Below are positions 33,751 through 43,860 of a DNA stretch of 64,000 nt, in pieces. Within the stretch, counting starts at the first letter, position 1. Every line of letters starts with the position of its first letter. The stretch lies in contig NC_092576.1 of NCBI RefSeq assembly GCF_037975245.1, positions 23,100,611 through 23,164,610 of the forward strand, written 5' to 3'. Made by a program: the position numbers and the translations under genes. The stretch comes from Apostichopus japonicus. Its lineage: Eukaryota > Echinodermata > Holothuroidea > Aspidochirotida > Stichopodidae. The notes beneath the pieces were generated by a model that was given only the letters and a program-made list of their open reading frames with translations, searched no databases and had not been told where the DNA came from.

Positions 33751-35294
33751 GTTGCTTTTCGCTGCAATGTCAAGAATCTGTATTGTTGACCTTTGAAGGA
33801 GCCTGCTATCAGTAGAGTTGAAGGTAACGCCTCCTGTACATAAATCTGCCACCATGGCCACTACATCACCAGGCTCGCAAACTTGTTCAAAGAAACATAA
33901 TATTGCAAAAGATTGCCCGTCCTTTATTCCTTTCAGATACTTGATGATTCTTGATGAAGCTTTCTTATTGAGTCCACAAGCAAATCTAAAGACAAACTGT
34001 AGATCTACAGGGTTTATTTTCTCAAACTCTTTCTGGAGCCAAAAAGGAAACATGCTACCTGCATACCTTGAAAGATAATTGGCAGCGTACCATTCAGCAA
34101 ATAGTTTGTGATAAAATCTGACAACAGTTGTTCGCTGAAGAAAAGGAACCGCCGCCATCCCTGGTTTATCATTTATCTTGAGAATGTCTTCTTCAATTAG
34201 GATTCCTGTTGTGATGAGTTCATTGTAACATCCATCGCCAACATTGGTCTTGAACGTTTTTTTTTGCCAAGCAATCTGCTGATTCTTTCCAGTAAGAGCA
34301 TCAAATAATAGTTTGTTAAGCCTTGGATGAACTGGAATGATAGCACAGTCATTTCGTTTTCTAGCGTGACCCATTTTGTTCCACATATGCTCATAAAAGC
34401 ACGTTAGAATGTGCCTAAAAAAACTGGTAACAGACACAGACACAAACGATACCACGCTTTCTTCTTCGTAAGAGATGTGCACAAACATCACACAGAAGAG
34501 AGGTACTTGACAAATGTCGCTTAGCACAGGATTGCTAGTGAGAAGATCATTGATTTTCCTAGCCGCTTCATCATCATTACCAGCAACAGATTTTCTGATG
34601 TACTCATCCCTTGCATTATCATCAAAACCTGTCAAACGAACATACACTGTCTCTGCATCAAGATTATCAGGTATATAGGATGACCTCGTACATGTTATTA
34701 CCTTAAAGTTTGCAAACATATTACCAGCGATGATTTTCATAACTTGTGGTACCTCAATATTATCTTTGTCCGGATATTCATCATACCCATCAAAAACCAG
34801 CACTGTGCCCGGGCTGTTTCTTAAAATCCCCATAATATCTACCTCTGTTAGATTTGATTCATCTGGCATCAACATCAGTTTGACTGCTTGACAAACCGAC
34901 GATATACCGCCGAGGAGTCTTAGTGGAAGCAAGATAAAGATAGCTACATCTTTCAATGGAGATGAATCAGATCCATTACACCAGTCATAAGCAGCTTGTA
35001 ATGTAAACGTTGTTTTACCATAACCAGGATCGCCTTCTAACAGTATTCGCTTTGAAGATATTATGTCATCGTTAAATACATCGCGATATGAGTTTAGCTT
35101 TACTGCTTCCATTCTTTTCCCTTCCAATGGACGTTCACTTCCTTTATTGTCTCTTCCGTGCATTTCAATACCACCTTCTACAAATATGTCATTCACACGA
35201 TACACCTTTTCGCGGATGTAAGGTATTGGATTGATCTTGCTGTAAAGTTGTTTGTAAAATGTCTTGAGGTATCGTACAAACTGGCATGTCTTAT
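33751..35294 (-). CDS. NACHT ATPase exon of an NLR-type immune receptor (copy A, intact)
   Basis: A single 1544-bp exon with acceptor TTGAGAACAG| (phase 1) and a perfect donor CAAC|GTAAGT (phase 0) encodes about 514 residues. The order is an N-terminal linker (VRYLKTFYKQLYSKINPIPY), Walker A GDPGYGKTT at about residue 88, Walker B VLVFDGYDEYPD at about 165-176, and a sensor-like VITCTRS. Then come winged-helix and helical segments with PVLSDICQVPLF and FRFACGLNK, which are typical of NLRs. NACHT ATPases of this type oligomerise on activation in cytosolic innate immune complexes. There is no stop or frameshift, unlike copy B. The upstream DED-like exon (35842-36105) joins in phase 1. LRR-like exons follow in the intron-rich region to the left. 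The start codon is not in this exon. Confidence 0.9.
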
Positions 35295-35841
35295 CTGTTC
35301 TCAAAATAATAGAAACATATAACAGTGTTTTATTCTTTGTTATGTTTTATGATACTTACTTGAAACTGGTTATTAATAATAATAACAACAAGAACAAATA
35401 ATAATCATAATACTTATAATAACAATTATAATGATGACGACGACAAATGAACTGTAGCCTGTAACCACTAACATGACGTCATATTATCACTGAGAAAACG
35501 TGGCATGCGCAAAAATCTGATTAATATACTTGATATATAGCTTACATTTAGCTTACAAACATTTTACTTATAGTCCTAATAAATCAGTTTAACATGTTTT
35601 CAACTTATAAACTGCTGTGATATTTACACAGGCTAACTTGCAGCAGTCGTTTATATGTGTGTATTTGACAATGACTTGGTAATTAGTCTCAGATATTTAG
35701 TTGTTAACACATTAACGGACTTTAAATAATATAATATAGACTAGTCTATGTTTTTTCCTCTATGCAGGCATTGTATTCCGTCATTTGTTTGGTCGTTCAT
35801 GTGTCAGTCTCTAGTCAGATATATATCGCACTACACCTTAC

Positions 35842-36105
35842 CTTCGGATCCAGGGAAAATACTACGCAGGGTGCTAAGTAAACCCTGAAGTCCCAATTGA
35901 TCAAGAGCAGTCAACAAGGGTGAGATGTCATTAGGCTTTATTTGACCCCGTTCTGCCATGAAGGAGACCATGAGTAGCCCGGTGCTCTTTTTTGCATGTC
36001 GTAGCTCGTCATTCTCAGCAGGAGTAAATTTGAAGAGCGTTGCAAGTTTGAGTATGATTTCAGTTGTGAGGCAATTGGCTAGGCGTACCTTAAACCTGCC
36101 AAAAT
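35842..36105 (-). CDS. Death-effector-like domain exon (copy A)
   Basis: A 264-bp exon has acceptor TTCTCTTCACAG| and donor CCGAAG|GTAAGG, with phase 1 at both ends. It encodes about 88 residues spanning FGRFKVRLANCL, TEIILKLATLFKFT and SFMAERGQIKPNDIS before LLTALDQLGLQGLLSTL. The helix pattern with RGxI...L..L..LGL..LL fits the DED subgroup of the death fold, which recruits caspases or adaptors. Copy B (39634-39897) has exactly the same length. Splicing to the NACHT exon keeps the frame (G|AT gives Asp). No start exon lies directly upstream, because a Penelope-like element occupies that position; the only start exon seen is at 42409-42490. DED rather than death domain or CARD is my best reading. 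Confidence 0.8.
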
Positions 36106-36243
36106 CTGTGAAGAGAATTTTACAAACATGAACGGTCTTGACTGAGTATGATTGGACAATTCTTCTTTACTCCAGATTCTTCCACCCCAAAATTGACGAT
36201 TTATGTTAATCAGTACCGGAACACGTAGCGACCAAGATAGTAT

Positions 36244-37917
36244 AACTCACACCTAGCACCCATCGTTGGGTACGTTCTACACTTTACCGAAGTCCACAAA
36301 CTTCCTAATTTGATAGCCGACGCTCAACAAGCACTACCCGGAGTGACCCCTTCTGGCCCTGACAAAATACATGGTTCAGACTTTTGTAAACTAGCCAGGA
36401 CACATAAGCTATTCCCTCCTTGTCGACCTATTATTACAGGAATTGGTACGCTTACTGAGCATCTTTCAGGATACATGGGCTCCATACTCAACATGACGAG
36501 AATAAGTCCATTGACCATAGGTTGCATTTTTCAGCACTCTTGACCTCAACTTACTGAAACTTTATGTCTTCTGCAAACAGACTGGTTAGTTTCGAAGAGT
36601 TGATTTGTTCACACCTTGCCATGTCTGCCTTAATCTGATAGTCATTTGGCTACAAGCTGTGTAATGAGTTGCATAATAGACAAAAAGGCAGCTCAAGTAA
36701 GGTGCGCAAAGATGGGACTGATCACTCAGCTAACCAACTGGAAAAAAAACCTGCCCTTCAGTACATACGCCGGGTTTTTGGATGCAACCTATAGCTAATT
36801 GACACTTTCGTGGCATGAACCCATCGTTAAACCATATTCCTTCTTAGTTTACAGGACATTACACATTGTTTTGAGCATATTTAATAACATTCAGACAATT
36901 ACCGACTAATTCCTTACTTGTAACTATGGATGTATTCTTTTTGTACACCAATATCTCTCATAATGAGGGAATCATCGCTTGTCAACATTTCCTTCATATG
37001 CCACCAACCCCACTTTAGCTGATGACCTTGGTTCTATTTTACGTTTCATTTTAAGTAAAACTTATTTCTTTTTTACTGGGATTATCTCCAAATCAATGGT
37101 ACCGCTATGGGCACTAAGATAGCACCATGTTAGGCCAACGTATTTATGCACGAATTGAAACTGAAATTGATATTCACTTTTCCTATAAAGCCATCACATT
37201 ATCATAGATACATTGACGATATTTTTGTCTGGTCACATGGTAAAGAAGCTGTAAAGTCTTTCTTTGAATGTGTGAATTCTTTTTCATGACAACATTATAT
37301 TTTCTGTTAAAGTAACTGAACAACGAATAACATTTTTTGTATAGCAATTCTTTAACCACTTCGGTCTTTTATAAGCCGGCTATTCATATGAATTTACACT
37401 TTAATAGTTTTCACCCACATAATCTCAAGAGTTCTATTGTTTACAGCTAATGCGTACTTTGTAAACAGGGCAATTATGTAGGTGAAACAGTCTCCCGGTT
37501 CCGCTTACGTTTTAATAATCACAAAAAATCTATTCGTGATAATTTTACAGAATTCTCCGTTTCCGAACATTTCAATCTTCATAGTCATTCTCTCAAAAAC
37601 CTAAAATGTATTTTAATTGCCTGAAACTGTAAATCTGCTACTGATTTTAAACGTAGAGAAATCGATTGGATCTTTCGTATTAAATTTCACATCACCGGCC
37701 TCATCAAAGACTTCGAACCCCTTAACAACTATCAGTTCACAAACATATGTAATCCGTTCTTTGCTCCTTAATCCGCTTCTGTATAGTCATGGATTATTTG
37801 GTTTAATATCATCAATGCAACTTACACCTATATACTGTAGCGTCATACTTTCATTGTGTTACATTTTGTACTTTTCATTAAACTGCCAAGTATTGCTGAC
37901 GAAGGTCCCAGGGACCA
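36244..37917 (+). pseudogene. Penelope-like retroelement, decayed
   Basis: Stops and frameshifts interrupt a recognisable order of motifs. These are KLPNLIADAQQ and FPPCRPIITGIGTLTEHLSG (conserved PxRPI block, 36300-36500), TMDVFFLYTNISHNEG (36925-36975), a degenerate GTAMGTK region near 37095, and YHRYIDDIFVWSH, the RT catalytic YxDD-like box (37198-37236). A GIY-YIG part follows with QGNYVGETVSRFRLRFNNHK and VSEHFNLHSH (37465-37590) and a final EIDWIFRIKFH block. Elements of this class reverse-transcribe at chromosomal nicks. The 3' end lies at a hammerhead-like stem (37895-37916), directly against the broken NACHT copy B. The beginning of the same element is duplicated at 39975-40133. It is on the opposite strand to the NLR gene. 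Confidence 0.85.
37895..37916 (+). ncRNA. Degenerate hammerhead-like motif
   Basis: GCTGACGA matches the CUGANGA core and is followed by AGGTCCC/GGGACC as stem II, but the required GAAA is missing: the next bases belong to the NACHT copy. It is probably the broken 3' hammerhead of the Penelope-like element on the same strand. Catalysis is not expected. Confidence 0.35.
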
Positions 37918-37924
37918 TCTGTTT

Positions 37925-39057
37925 ATGATGTACAGAAAATTTTCATTTATATTAATATCAATTTCAAATAGGATACCTATTGAGATAAGTTCATTGTAAC
38001 ATACATTGCCAACATTGTTCTTGAATATGTCTTTCTGCCAAACAATCTGCTGAATCTTTCCAGTAAGCGCATCAAATAATAGTTTGTTAAGCTTTGAATA
38101 TTCTGGAATGGTAGCACGGTCATTTGGTTTTCTAGCGTGACCCGTTTTGTTCCTCATATGCTCATAAAAGCACGTTAGCATGTGACTGAAAAAACTGGTA
38201 ACAGACGCGAAGGATACCACGCTTTCTTCTTCATAAGAGATATGTACAAACATCACACAGAAGAGAGGTACCTGACAAATGTCGCTAAGCACAGGATTGC
38301 TAGTGAGAAGATCATTGATTCTCCTAGCCGCTTGATTATCGTTAACACTAACAGCTCTTCTGATGTACTCATCCCTTGATTATCATCAAAACCTGTCAAA
38401 CGAACTTTCACTGTCCCTACATCAAGATTAGCGGGTAAATAAGCTGACCTAGAACATGTTATCACCTTAAAGTTCGCAAACATCTTACCAGCGATTATTT
38501 TATTAATTTCTGATTGATCACTGATATCTTTGTCCGGATATTCATCATACCCATCTAAAATCATCACTACGCACCGGCTGTTTAACAGAATTTCAATAAT
38601 GTCTTCCTCTGTTAGATTTCATTCACCTGACACCAGCATTAGTTTGATTGCGGGTCAAATCGACAATAAACCGCAGAGGAGTATTAGTGGAAGCAAGATA
38701 AAGATAGCTACATCTTTAAATGGAGATGAATCAGATACATTGCACCAGTCATAAGCAGCTTGTAATGTAAACGTTGACTTGCCATAACCAGGATCGCCTT
38801 CTAACAGTATTCGCTTTGAAGATATTATGTCATCATTAAATACATCGTGGTATGATTTTAGTTCTACTGATTCCATTCTTTTCCCTTCCAATGGACGTTC
38901 GCTTCCTTTATTGTTTCTTCCGTACATTTCAATACCACCTTCTACAAATACATCATTCACACGAAACACCTTTTCGCGGATATAAGGTATTGGAATGACC
39001 TTACTATAAAGTTGATTGTAAAATGTTTGACGTATCGTACAAACAGGAATGTGTTAT
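37925..39057 (-). pseudogene. NACHT exon copy B, broken
   Basis: The acceptor TTGAGAACAG| is conserved. The frame is lost about 40 bp in by a one-base deletion, is restored for FVEGGIEMYGRNNKGS and Walker A GDPGYGKST, and breaks again after the ILLPLILL region. Walker B is seen as ILDGYDEYPD in another frame, and a further shift follows LTGFDDN. The last readable block is SDICQVPLFCVMFVHIS through NELISIGILF. The C-terminal third present in copy A is missing: the sequence runs into the Penelope-like element at about 37918-37925, so there is no donor site. It cannot encode a working NACHT domain. Confidence 0.9.
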
Positions 39058-39633
39058 CTGTTCTCAAAATAATAAAAACTTATGCAGCTTTTACAATGTT
39101 CAGCATATATATTTGTCATTATGTCCTGTGTTACTTACTAGCAATTGGTTCACAATCATGATCATTGCAATGAAGACGTTGACGATAATAATAATAATGT
39201 TAATAATAATAGTACTATTAATAATAATATTAGCACTAATGACTAATATACTGTCATATTATCACTGAGAAAATATGACATACACCTGTACGTAAAATAT
39301 GGTAAGTATACTTAATATATAGCTTACATTTACATGATAAATGTTTGTAATTAAAATCCTAATTAATCAAAGTTAAAAAATGTTTCCAATTTATGAACAA
39401 AACTGTCGTGATATTTACACAAGCTAATTTGCAACAGTTGTTTTGTTTGTGTTGTGCTTGACAATGACTTGGTAATAATGAGAAATATTTAGTTGTTAAC
39501 ACATAATTAACGTAGTTTAAAATTATAACAGACTAGCCTACGTTTTAACCTGTATGTAGGCATTGTATTCAGTCATTTGTTTGGTCGTACATGTGTCAGT
39601 CTCTAGTCAGATATATATCGTACTAAACTTTAC

Positions 39634-39897
39634 CTTCGGATTCCTGGAAAATACTACGCAGGGTGCTAAGTAAACCCTGAAGTCCCAATTGATCAAGAGC
39701 AGTCAACAAGGGTGAGATGTCATTAGGCTTTATTTGACCTTTTTCTTCCATTAAGGAGACCATACGTTGCTCGGGGATGCTACTCGCTTGTCGTAGCTGA
39801 TCTTTGTCAGCAGGAGTAAACATGAAGAGCGTTGCAAGTTTGAGTATGATATCAGTTGTGAGGTGCTCGGCTAGTCGTACCTTGAAGCTGCCATAAT
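39634..39897 (-). CDS. Death-effector-like domain exon (copy B)
   Basis: A 264-bp open exon with acceptor TTCTCTTTACAG| and donor CCGAAG|GTAAAG, phase 1 at both ends, encodes YGSFKVRLAEHL, TDIILKLATLF, SLMEEKGQIKPNDIS and LLTALDQLGLQGLL. It is a close duplicate of 35842-36105, and this copy is undamaged although its own NACHT exon is broken. The start exon at 42409-42490 joins it in phase 1 (G|AT). It could be spliced to the intact NACHT exon of copy A, skipping the broken one, or give a DED-only product. Which splicing is used cannot be read from the sequence. Confidence 0.75.
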
Positions 39898-39974
39898 CTG
39901 TAAAGAGAATTTTAAGAAACATGAACGGTCTTGACTGAGTATGATTGGACAATTCTTCTTTACTCCAGATTCTA

Positions 39975-40133
39975 CCACCCCAAAAATTGACCGGAACACG
40001 TAGCGACCAAGATAGTATAACTCACACCTAAGCACCCATCGGTGAGTACGTTCTACACTTTACCGAAAATCCACAAACTTCCTAAATTGATAGCCGACGC
40101 TCAACAAGCACTACCCGGAGTGACCCCTTCTGA
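39975..40133 (+). pseudogene. Duplicated 5' fragment of the Penelope-like element
   Basis: Contains FYTLPKIHKLPKLIADAQQ and ALPGVTPS, the YTLPKIHK block of Penelope-like reverse transcriptases, here in a better frame than in the longer copy at 36244. It ends abruptly at 40133 and is followed by unrelated sequence and a GGTTCC-ended element. Confidence 0.8.
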
Positions 40134-40208
40134 TAATTACAATACGACTCAATCACTGCCTAATAGTTTTTGTTTCATGGCGCTAACTGAAAATGAAACC
40201 CTTCTTAC

Positions 40209-41028
40209 TAACAAGAGCTCTATGGTTCCTTGTTTGTAAGGAATATTTACAAGGGAGCAGCACTGTCCTAAACTTTTTATGTGTTCCGATGTACACACAA
40301 TATTATTGCCAAAAATACCACAAATCAACCGTTGGTCCTTTGAGAACCTGTTGAGGACCAGGTGTCTGAAATGAGCAAGAGTTGGCTTTTTTTACCGAAA
40401 TCACAGAATCATCCTAACTGTACTTATCGTAAGAATTTTAACAAAAACAGACAAAACCTTGATCTTTAATAACTTTGCACACAAAGGTTGCAGAGGAGTC
40501 AACTTAAAGACAATTTAGATCGGAATATGGCCATGAAAATTCAAATAACCAAATAAACTAATACAGGTCACCGGATGTCAACTTTAGGTCAAAGGTCACC
40601 TAGATGCAGGTCGACTACTGGATTACAATAACGTAACTCCCAACCTTGACCGTCACTTGGTTCTTAAGTTTTTGCAAAAATACAAGTTTTCGACTCCTAA
40701 TTGACATTTATTGAACTTGGATCACATGACCGGTATGTTTGAAAATGATCCCTTACCCCATTCACAGCTTGTCTCAAAATATTAACTGCATCAGACTTTT
40801 GCACTGGGAGTTGTTGCCTAACTGACATCTGAAGACCTTTGCGAGCACTAGAAAACAATGTGGATCTTCCTCTCACTGTGGGCTATTGCTATTCACCCAC
40901 CAAGTTTTGAAATCATTTCCTTGTTGAGATATCGTGTACACAAGCCAAGCGTCACATACACACACATATACCAAGTTGAATGCATACTTACATAGGTTCC
41001 TTGAATTGCAAAAAGCAAGGAACTAAAA
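40209..41028. mobile_element. GGTTCC-ended repeat element, copy 3
   Basis: Starts ACAAGAGCTCTATGGTTCCTTG and ends GCAAGGAACTAAAAAT. It is shorter and more diverged than the other copies but keeps the same internal order. AGGTCA-like half-sites lie at 40565-40598. Confidence 0.6.
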
Positions 41029-41149
41029 ATAGTAAACATACGGGCGTGTGCTGGCGCACGAGTGTAATAGTCTTTTTTTTCTTTTGAGTATAAAGAAGGA
41101 TATGAGAGTATACCGCCTTCATTTCAATGTTGAAGTTTGCAGTCATCTA

Positions 41150-41960
41150 GTTCCTAGAGTGGAGGTCCGTTTTGACTCTATGTACTTAAGTTATTTCGAC
41201 AAGTCCACCCAGCCGTGAAACTCTTCAGTCAATTCATGATGGCTTCATATGAAGTTGTAACAAAAAATCACGTTTGCTTAAATTGACAATTCCTCCAAGT
41301 AACTTTGAACTTAAGTTGGTGTTTCAAGTCAGTTACCAAGGCAACCACATAATTTGATAGTACTTAATACACACAATAAACCGGCGAAAGCTGTTACAAG
41401 TCAATTCAATGCTCTCATATGGAGCTGTGGCAAAAAGTCCATGTTTCTCAATTTCACATTCATTGTTGACCTTTTATTGATCTTTCAACTCGGTTGACAT
41501 GGTCACGACATATATGATAGTACATGCAATCCCCATCACATATGTGACCTTTCATTTAAATATAACGTTTTCCCATGGAGCCCTTGCAGAGAAAGTCCCT
41601 GTTTAATACATTTTACCTATACCATTCGTTTTGATGCTATCGATACACCAAATTCTTTTATTTCAAATATTTTAACCAATGCCAAAAGTAACCACACAGT
41701 TTGATATGTATTTACTGTTAAAAATGTAAGGATACCTGTCTATTCAATATTTCACCTTGTTGTGACAGCAAAATGACCTTATCGTTTCGCGCTGTCAGTC
41801 CCCATCGTGAGAAACATTCCTTTAAACTTTTAGTAGTTTGAAAGGAGCACTTTTGACATAGAATTACTCAGAAAATATTGATTTGTCCTTTGGACCCTTT
41901 AACTTTACCTTGGTTACTATGGTAACCACATATTTTGTTGTAACTTGACGTTCACATATT
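41150..41960. repeat. Diverged tandem repeat, about 165-bp unit
   Basis: Four to five poorly conserved units. Recurrent landmarks are TCATATGGAGCTGTGGCAAA (41246, 41411 and 41573 in variants), a GTTACCATGGCAACCACAT-type segment and GATAGTACTT. No coding capacity. Confidence 0.55.
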
Positions 41961-42408
41961 AATATTGCATATCAATTCAATATAATCGCTTTATTTTATA
42001 TCTTTCGTTTTTGGTCTGCAGACACAGGCTCTCATCATTGTGCACCTTCCTAGCAATTTCCGATTTGAAGGAGTTTTTGATAAAAACAAAATGCAAATGT
42101 AAACCACATAAACATTCACACATATAAACATGTTAAGTTTTACCCCTTCAGGAGTATTAGAGTTCTGGTCACACTCGGTCACCCCACCACGTGTGACCCC
42201 CGAGAATCGCTACTGAAATATGTGAACCGAAACCATGGTATTAGTTGCTATGGCAACTGAGACCAACGAACTAAAGTATCATATTCTCCTTATATGCAGC
42301 GATGAATCAGCAAGTGATGAAAATATGTCGCTCCCCAGAGTCCCCACGGATTCGTGGATTAAGGTAATCTATAGACAATGTAATCATCAGGAAGCAGAAA
42401 GAACTTAC

Positions 42409-42490
42409 CCATTTTGGTATTATCCGATAAAGTTTCGGTAGCGGGAGATGCATTAGCCATTTTATTTGTTTTGTTGTCTTCTTATCTTGT
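42409..42490 (-). CDS. Start exon of the NLR gene
   Basis: The exon begins after a strong acceptor (CCTTTTCTATTTTCAG|) with a short 5' UTR. ATG at 42460 opens MANASPATETLSDNTKM, and the exon ends ATGG|GTAAGT in phase 1. Both DED-like exons need phase-1 input beginning AT, so the junction gives GAT (Asp) and an uninterrupted frame into the death fold. The acceptor upstream of the UTR implies a further non-coding exon to the right. Copy A has no start exon of its own in its duplicated segment, so this one probably serves the whole locus. A short polar N-terminal leader before a death-fold domain is usual; its assignment is inferred from splice phase and position. Confidence 0.6.
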
Positions 42491-43860
42491 CTGAAAATAG
42501 AAAAGGCAATAAAGTATCAAACACTTATATTTTATATAAATAGTGTTGGTGTTAATGGTGGTGACTGACGGTAACGGTGATAGCCGTGGCTATGAAGATT
42601 TAAAGATGATAATCATTCCATATTGATGACAACCACGATTGCGATAACCATTATGTTATTTTTGTATGAGCCAGAGTCACTATGAAAATGTAAAGCAGGG
42701 CCGGACAAAATAAATTTCACTCCAATTAGGTCAATAATTATGATCTTTATCGTTACTCGGGTTCTGTGGACATGCAAAATGGTTCAAAGCACAATGTCTA
42801 CACGAACAATAACATCATACATTTCACGATATGATATATAAGTTTATTGCAAAATGAAAGGTCTATACCAGAGGATTGATCGGGATTATCTTGTACCAAT
42901 TACCAGTTAAGAATAAAATATTGTAATTGTTCAAGAATCCATTTCCAATACCGGAATTTGGAAAACATATATTCCGTCTACATCAGCTTAAATTGTTGTT
43001 CTAAACAAAATGTTGGTGTGTTTAGTGAGTCCGTAAAACCAGTCATCACTTACAACATAAGCGATGATGATTAAGTTCAAGATAATATTAAGCAAGCTTC
43101 GAAAGAAAAACCCAGCCTTAAATTGTCCCTCCCTTAGTATTGCAAGTGTCACGAATGGGTGAAATAAGTGTTAGGATGTAGCAGACAGAATAAACAACAT
43201 AACATAGATTTTCTGATTCACCACTGGTATGGTGGCACCATGTATTTAAGCCTGAAATTAAGACTAATAATTGGTCAAAATCAAAAGGGAAGTGGGTAAG
43301 AAGTAAATGAACCCCCTGACACACTGCAAAGATAAGAAACAAGTAAAAGTGAAAAATATGAAAAATGACTATAAAGTATACAGTTGTCCGGCAACCCCCT
43401 TGCAGATTATAAAGTCAATATTACACCAACATTGCCCTTGTGAGTAGGTTGGGGGCACATCATAACTTGTTGGTATAGTGACTAATATTAAGAGCACGCT
43501 CACTGATTAGTTTCCTTTTGTTTCTGAAACTTTCCTTGTTGAAACGTTACTTTTTGTTTTGAACAGATGTACCCTTTTTGTACTTTGAGTTCTCTTCTTT
43601 CATTTTACGTCCAATTTTTCTTTCTTTTTTTCGATTTTTTATCTGCAGCCAGGCTGAATTTCCTACGAGCATCGCGGATTTCCTGCGAACCTGGTTCGGA
43701 AGGTCCGCAAGATTTCCCAGCAATATATAAGAAACTATCAGCTTTAATCATAATGATTATAGCTTATAGTTGTTTATATTTCTTTTAAGTAATGTTGTTC
43801 CTGCCGAAAACGAGAAAGTATCAACAATATAGTAGTACCTGTTACGCCAGGCCGCTAAAC
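42491..43860. other. No gene seen
   Basis: Probably 5' flank or first intron of the NLR gene. A plus-strand segment near 43645-43730 follows an acceptor-like TTTTTTATCTGCAG, but has no supported donor. Confidence 0.35.

Larger units (their letters stand above)
37918..40133. repeat. Segmental tandem duplication, unit B (unit A about 34186-36360)
   Basis: Most of the NACHT exon, the intron, the DED exon, its upstream intron border and the first part of the Penelope-like element occur twice in the same order. Identity is high enough to align by eye throughout, including introns with ATAATAATAATA runs. Unit B stops in the Penelope fragment at 40133 (GTGACCCCTTCTG), and its left edge lies at the 3' end of the Penelope element. 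Confidence 0.85.

Noticed and set aside
33818-34394. ORFs overlapping the NACHT exon in other frames
   Set aside because: Shadows of an intact, motif-bearing coding exon.
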